Program-made: the position numbers and the translations under genes
Source of the DNA: Candidatus Villigracilis saccharophilus
GTDB taxonomy: Bacteria; Chloroflexota; Anaerolineae; Anaerolineales; Villigracilaceae
Direction: 5' to 3'
Assembly (NCBI GenBank): GCA_016709305.1
Contig: JADJNA010000012.1
Span: 1 to 24,184 of the forward strand
Length of the DNA stretch: 24,184 bases
Notes under the pieces: model-generated
Database searches by the model: none
What the model saw: the letters and a program-made list of their open reading frames with translations, nothing else
Told to the model about the DNA's origin: nothing
Part shown: piece after piece, positions 23,382-24,184 of the stretch
Layout: each line of letters starts with the position of its first letter
How positions within the stretch are numbered: position 1 is the first letter of the stretch

Positions 23382-24184
23382 ATGAAATTGATCGCTCAAA
23401 TAAAACTCCTGCCTGCGCCTGAACAAGCGCAAGCCCTTCGTAAAACTCTTGAGGTTGCAAACGCCGCCTGCAATTACATCAGCCAACAGGCGTGGGATAA
23501 TCAGACATTCAAACAATTTCCAATCCACAAACTTACGTATTACGCTGTCAAGGAAATGTTTGGCTTGACCGCGCAGGTGGCTGTTCGTTGCATCTCGAAA
23601 GTTGCAGATGCTTATAAGCTGGATAGAAAAGTCAAACGTACTTTCAAGCCGCATGGCGCGATTGCTTTTGATGACCGCATCCTGACCTACAAACTGACAG
23701 GATGGAGTTGAGCATCTGACAGTAGAGGGCAGACAAAAGATGTCCTTTGCCTGCGGAAAACGCCAGCTTGAATTGCTCAGAGGCCAGCATGGGGAAAGCG
23801 ACTTGTGTCTGGTCAAAGGTAGGTTTTACCTGATGGTTGTCTGCGAGGTGGAGACACCCAAGCCAATTGACGTGGAAGGGGTGTTGGGGGTGGATCTGGG
23901 TCTCGTCCAGATCGCCGCAACTCCGGACGGTGGCGGGTTCAGCGGCGCGGCGATCGAAGATAAGCGCCGAAAGTTTGACATCGCAGAAGCAATTTGCAAA
24001 AGAAACAGACCAAATCCGCCACACGAAAACTCAAGAAAATATCTGGTGTTCAATCCCGTTTTCAAAAATAACCAACCATAGAATCAGCAAAATTCTCGTA
24101 CAGATTGCGTATGACACTCATCGAGCGATTGCCCTTGAAGAATTGGGCGGTATCCGTGAGGCTCCGGTAAAAGGACGCAAGCAG
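23382..24184 (+). CDS. tnpB: TnpB, IS200/IS605-family RNA-guided nuclease/transposase accessory (partial, frameshifted)
   Basis: OrfB/TnpB homologue, cut by the window end. The N-terminus is MKLIAQIKLLPAPEQAQALRKTLEVANAACNYISQQAWDN, beginning at ATG 23382. An ATG at 23358 is in the left-end hairpin. KVKRTFKPHGAIAFDDRIL and VEGVLGVDLGLVQIAATPDG (first RuvC Asp) follow. The arginine/lysine-rich segment and IALEELGGIRE (second RuvC acidic residue) come last. Four breaks each fit loss of one base: G at 23700-23701, G near 23718, C near 23979 and A in 24064-24068. Corrected, the frame stays open to the end of the window. No tnpA is present. It might be a decayed copy, but the conservation across shifts and the same error style as nearby genes suggest assembly error. 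Confidence 0.85.

Larger units (their letters stand above)
23290..24184 (+). mobile_element. IS200/IS605-type tnpB-only element (partial)
   Basis: The element consists of end-like hairpins (23290-23310, 23344-23367) and tnpB without tnpA. The left boundary lies somewhere between 23272 and 23344, and the right end with the expected guide RNA is outside the window. It abuts the 5' side of lysZ, within about 20-70 nt of its start codon. It may therefore have separated lysZ from its usual promoter or upstream lys genes. Confidence 0.65.

Noticed and set aside
1..24184. CRISPR array, tRNA or rRNA genes
   Set aside because: No regularly spaced direct repeats, cloverleaf with CCA end, or rRNA core sequence was seen on either strand.

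Overview
The window is a chromosomal amino-acid biosynthesis hub from a bacterium that is most likely a member of the Chloroflexota, probably Anaerolineae. This placement is an inference. It rests on a LysW-type (alpha-aminoadipate) lysine gene set lysZ-lysJ-lysK, an archaeal-type aspartate-semialdehyde dehydrogenase, a leucine cluster carrying citramalate synthase, TTG starts behind good Shine-Dalgarno sites, moderate GC, and spacers full of short palindromic repeats. No rRNA, tRNA or CRISPR array was seen.

Plus strand, 1-9390: leucine/isoleucine cluster leuA, a 53-aa acidic ORF, leuC, leuD, cimA, an S33-family lipoprotein peptidase wedged into the cluster, leuB and ilvE. CimA supplies citramalate, and LeuCDB plus IlvE can serve both the leucine branch and the citramalate route to isoleucine. 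Plus strand, 9391-12146: aspartokinase and asd behind a strong promoter and what looks like a complete ribosome-mediated attenuator. It comprises a near-leaderless 28-codon peptide with an uninterrupted TMMTMTTT run, mutually exclusive hairpins and an intrinsic terminator. Plus strand, 12147-14755: a SAM-I riboswitch with a terminator controls metY and an acetyl-CoA-type metA, giving methionine by direct sulfhydrylation of O-acetylhomoserine.

Minus strand, 20166-14887: a self-contained locus of a winged-helix regulator (TTG start, palindromic operator over its promoter), an M50 membrane metalloprotease, a second S33 lipoprotein peptidase, and a NatA/NatB-like ABC exporter pair. Minus strand, 23271-20167: lysZ, lysJ and lysK with overlapping stop/start codons. 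LysK carries an in-frame copy of a palindromic repeat. The right edge (about 23290-24184) is an IS200/IS605-type tnpB element running off the window.

Six genes (leuA, the first S33 peptidase, asd, lysK, lysZ, tnpB) are broken by about 14 one-base indels. Most lie in or next to short homopolymers, and the protein is otherwise well conserved in the shifted frame. This looks like uncorrected long-read assembly error more than gene decay, so these are annotated as full-length genes with the shifts noted.

The strongest candidate for something new is the Thr/Met attenuator before aspartokinase (9397-9578). Next are the in-frame repeat in lysK, the Lys/Arg-free small ORF between leuA and leuC, and the regulator-M50-S33-ABC locus. 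The largest gene-free stretch is 12147-12468, filled by a promoter, the SAM riboswitch and its terminator.
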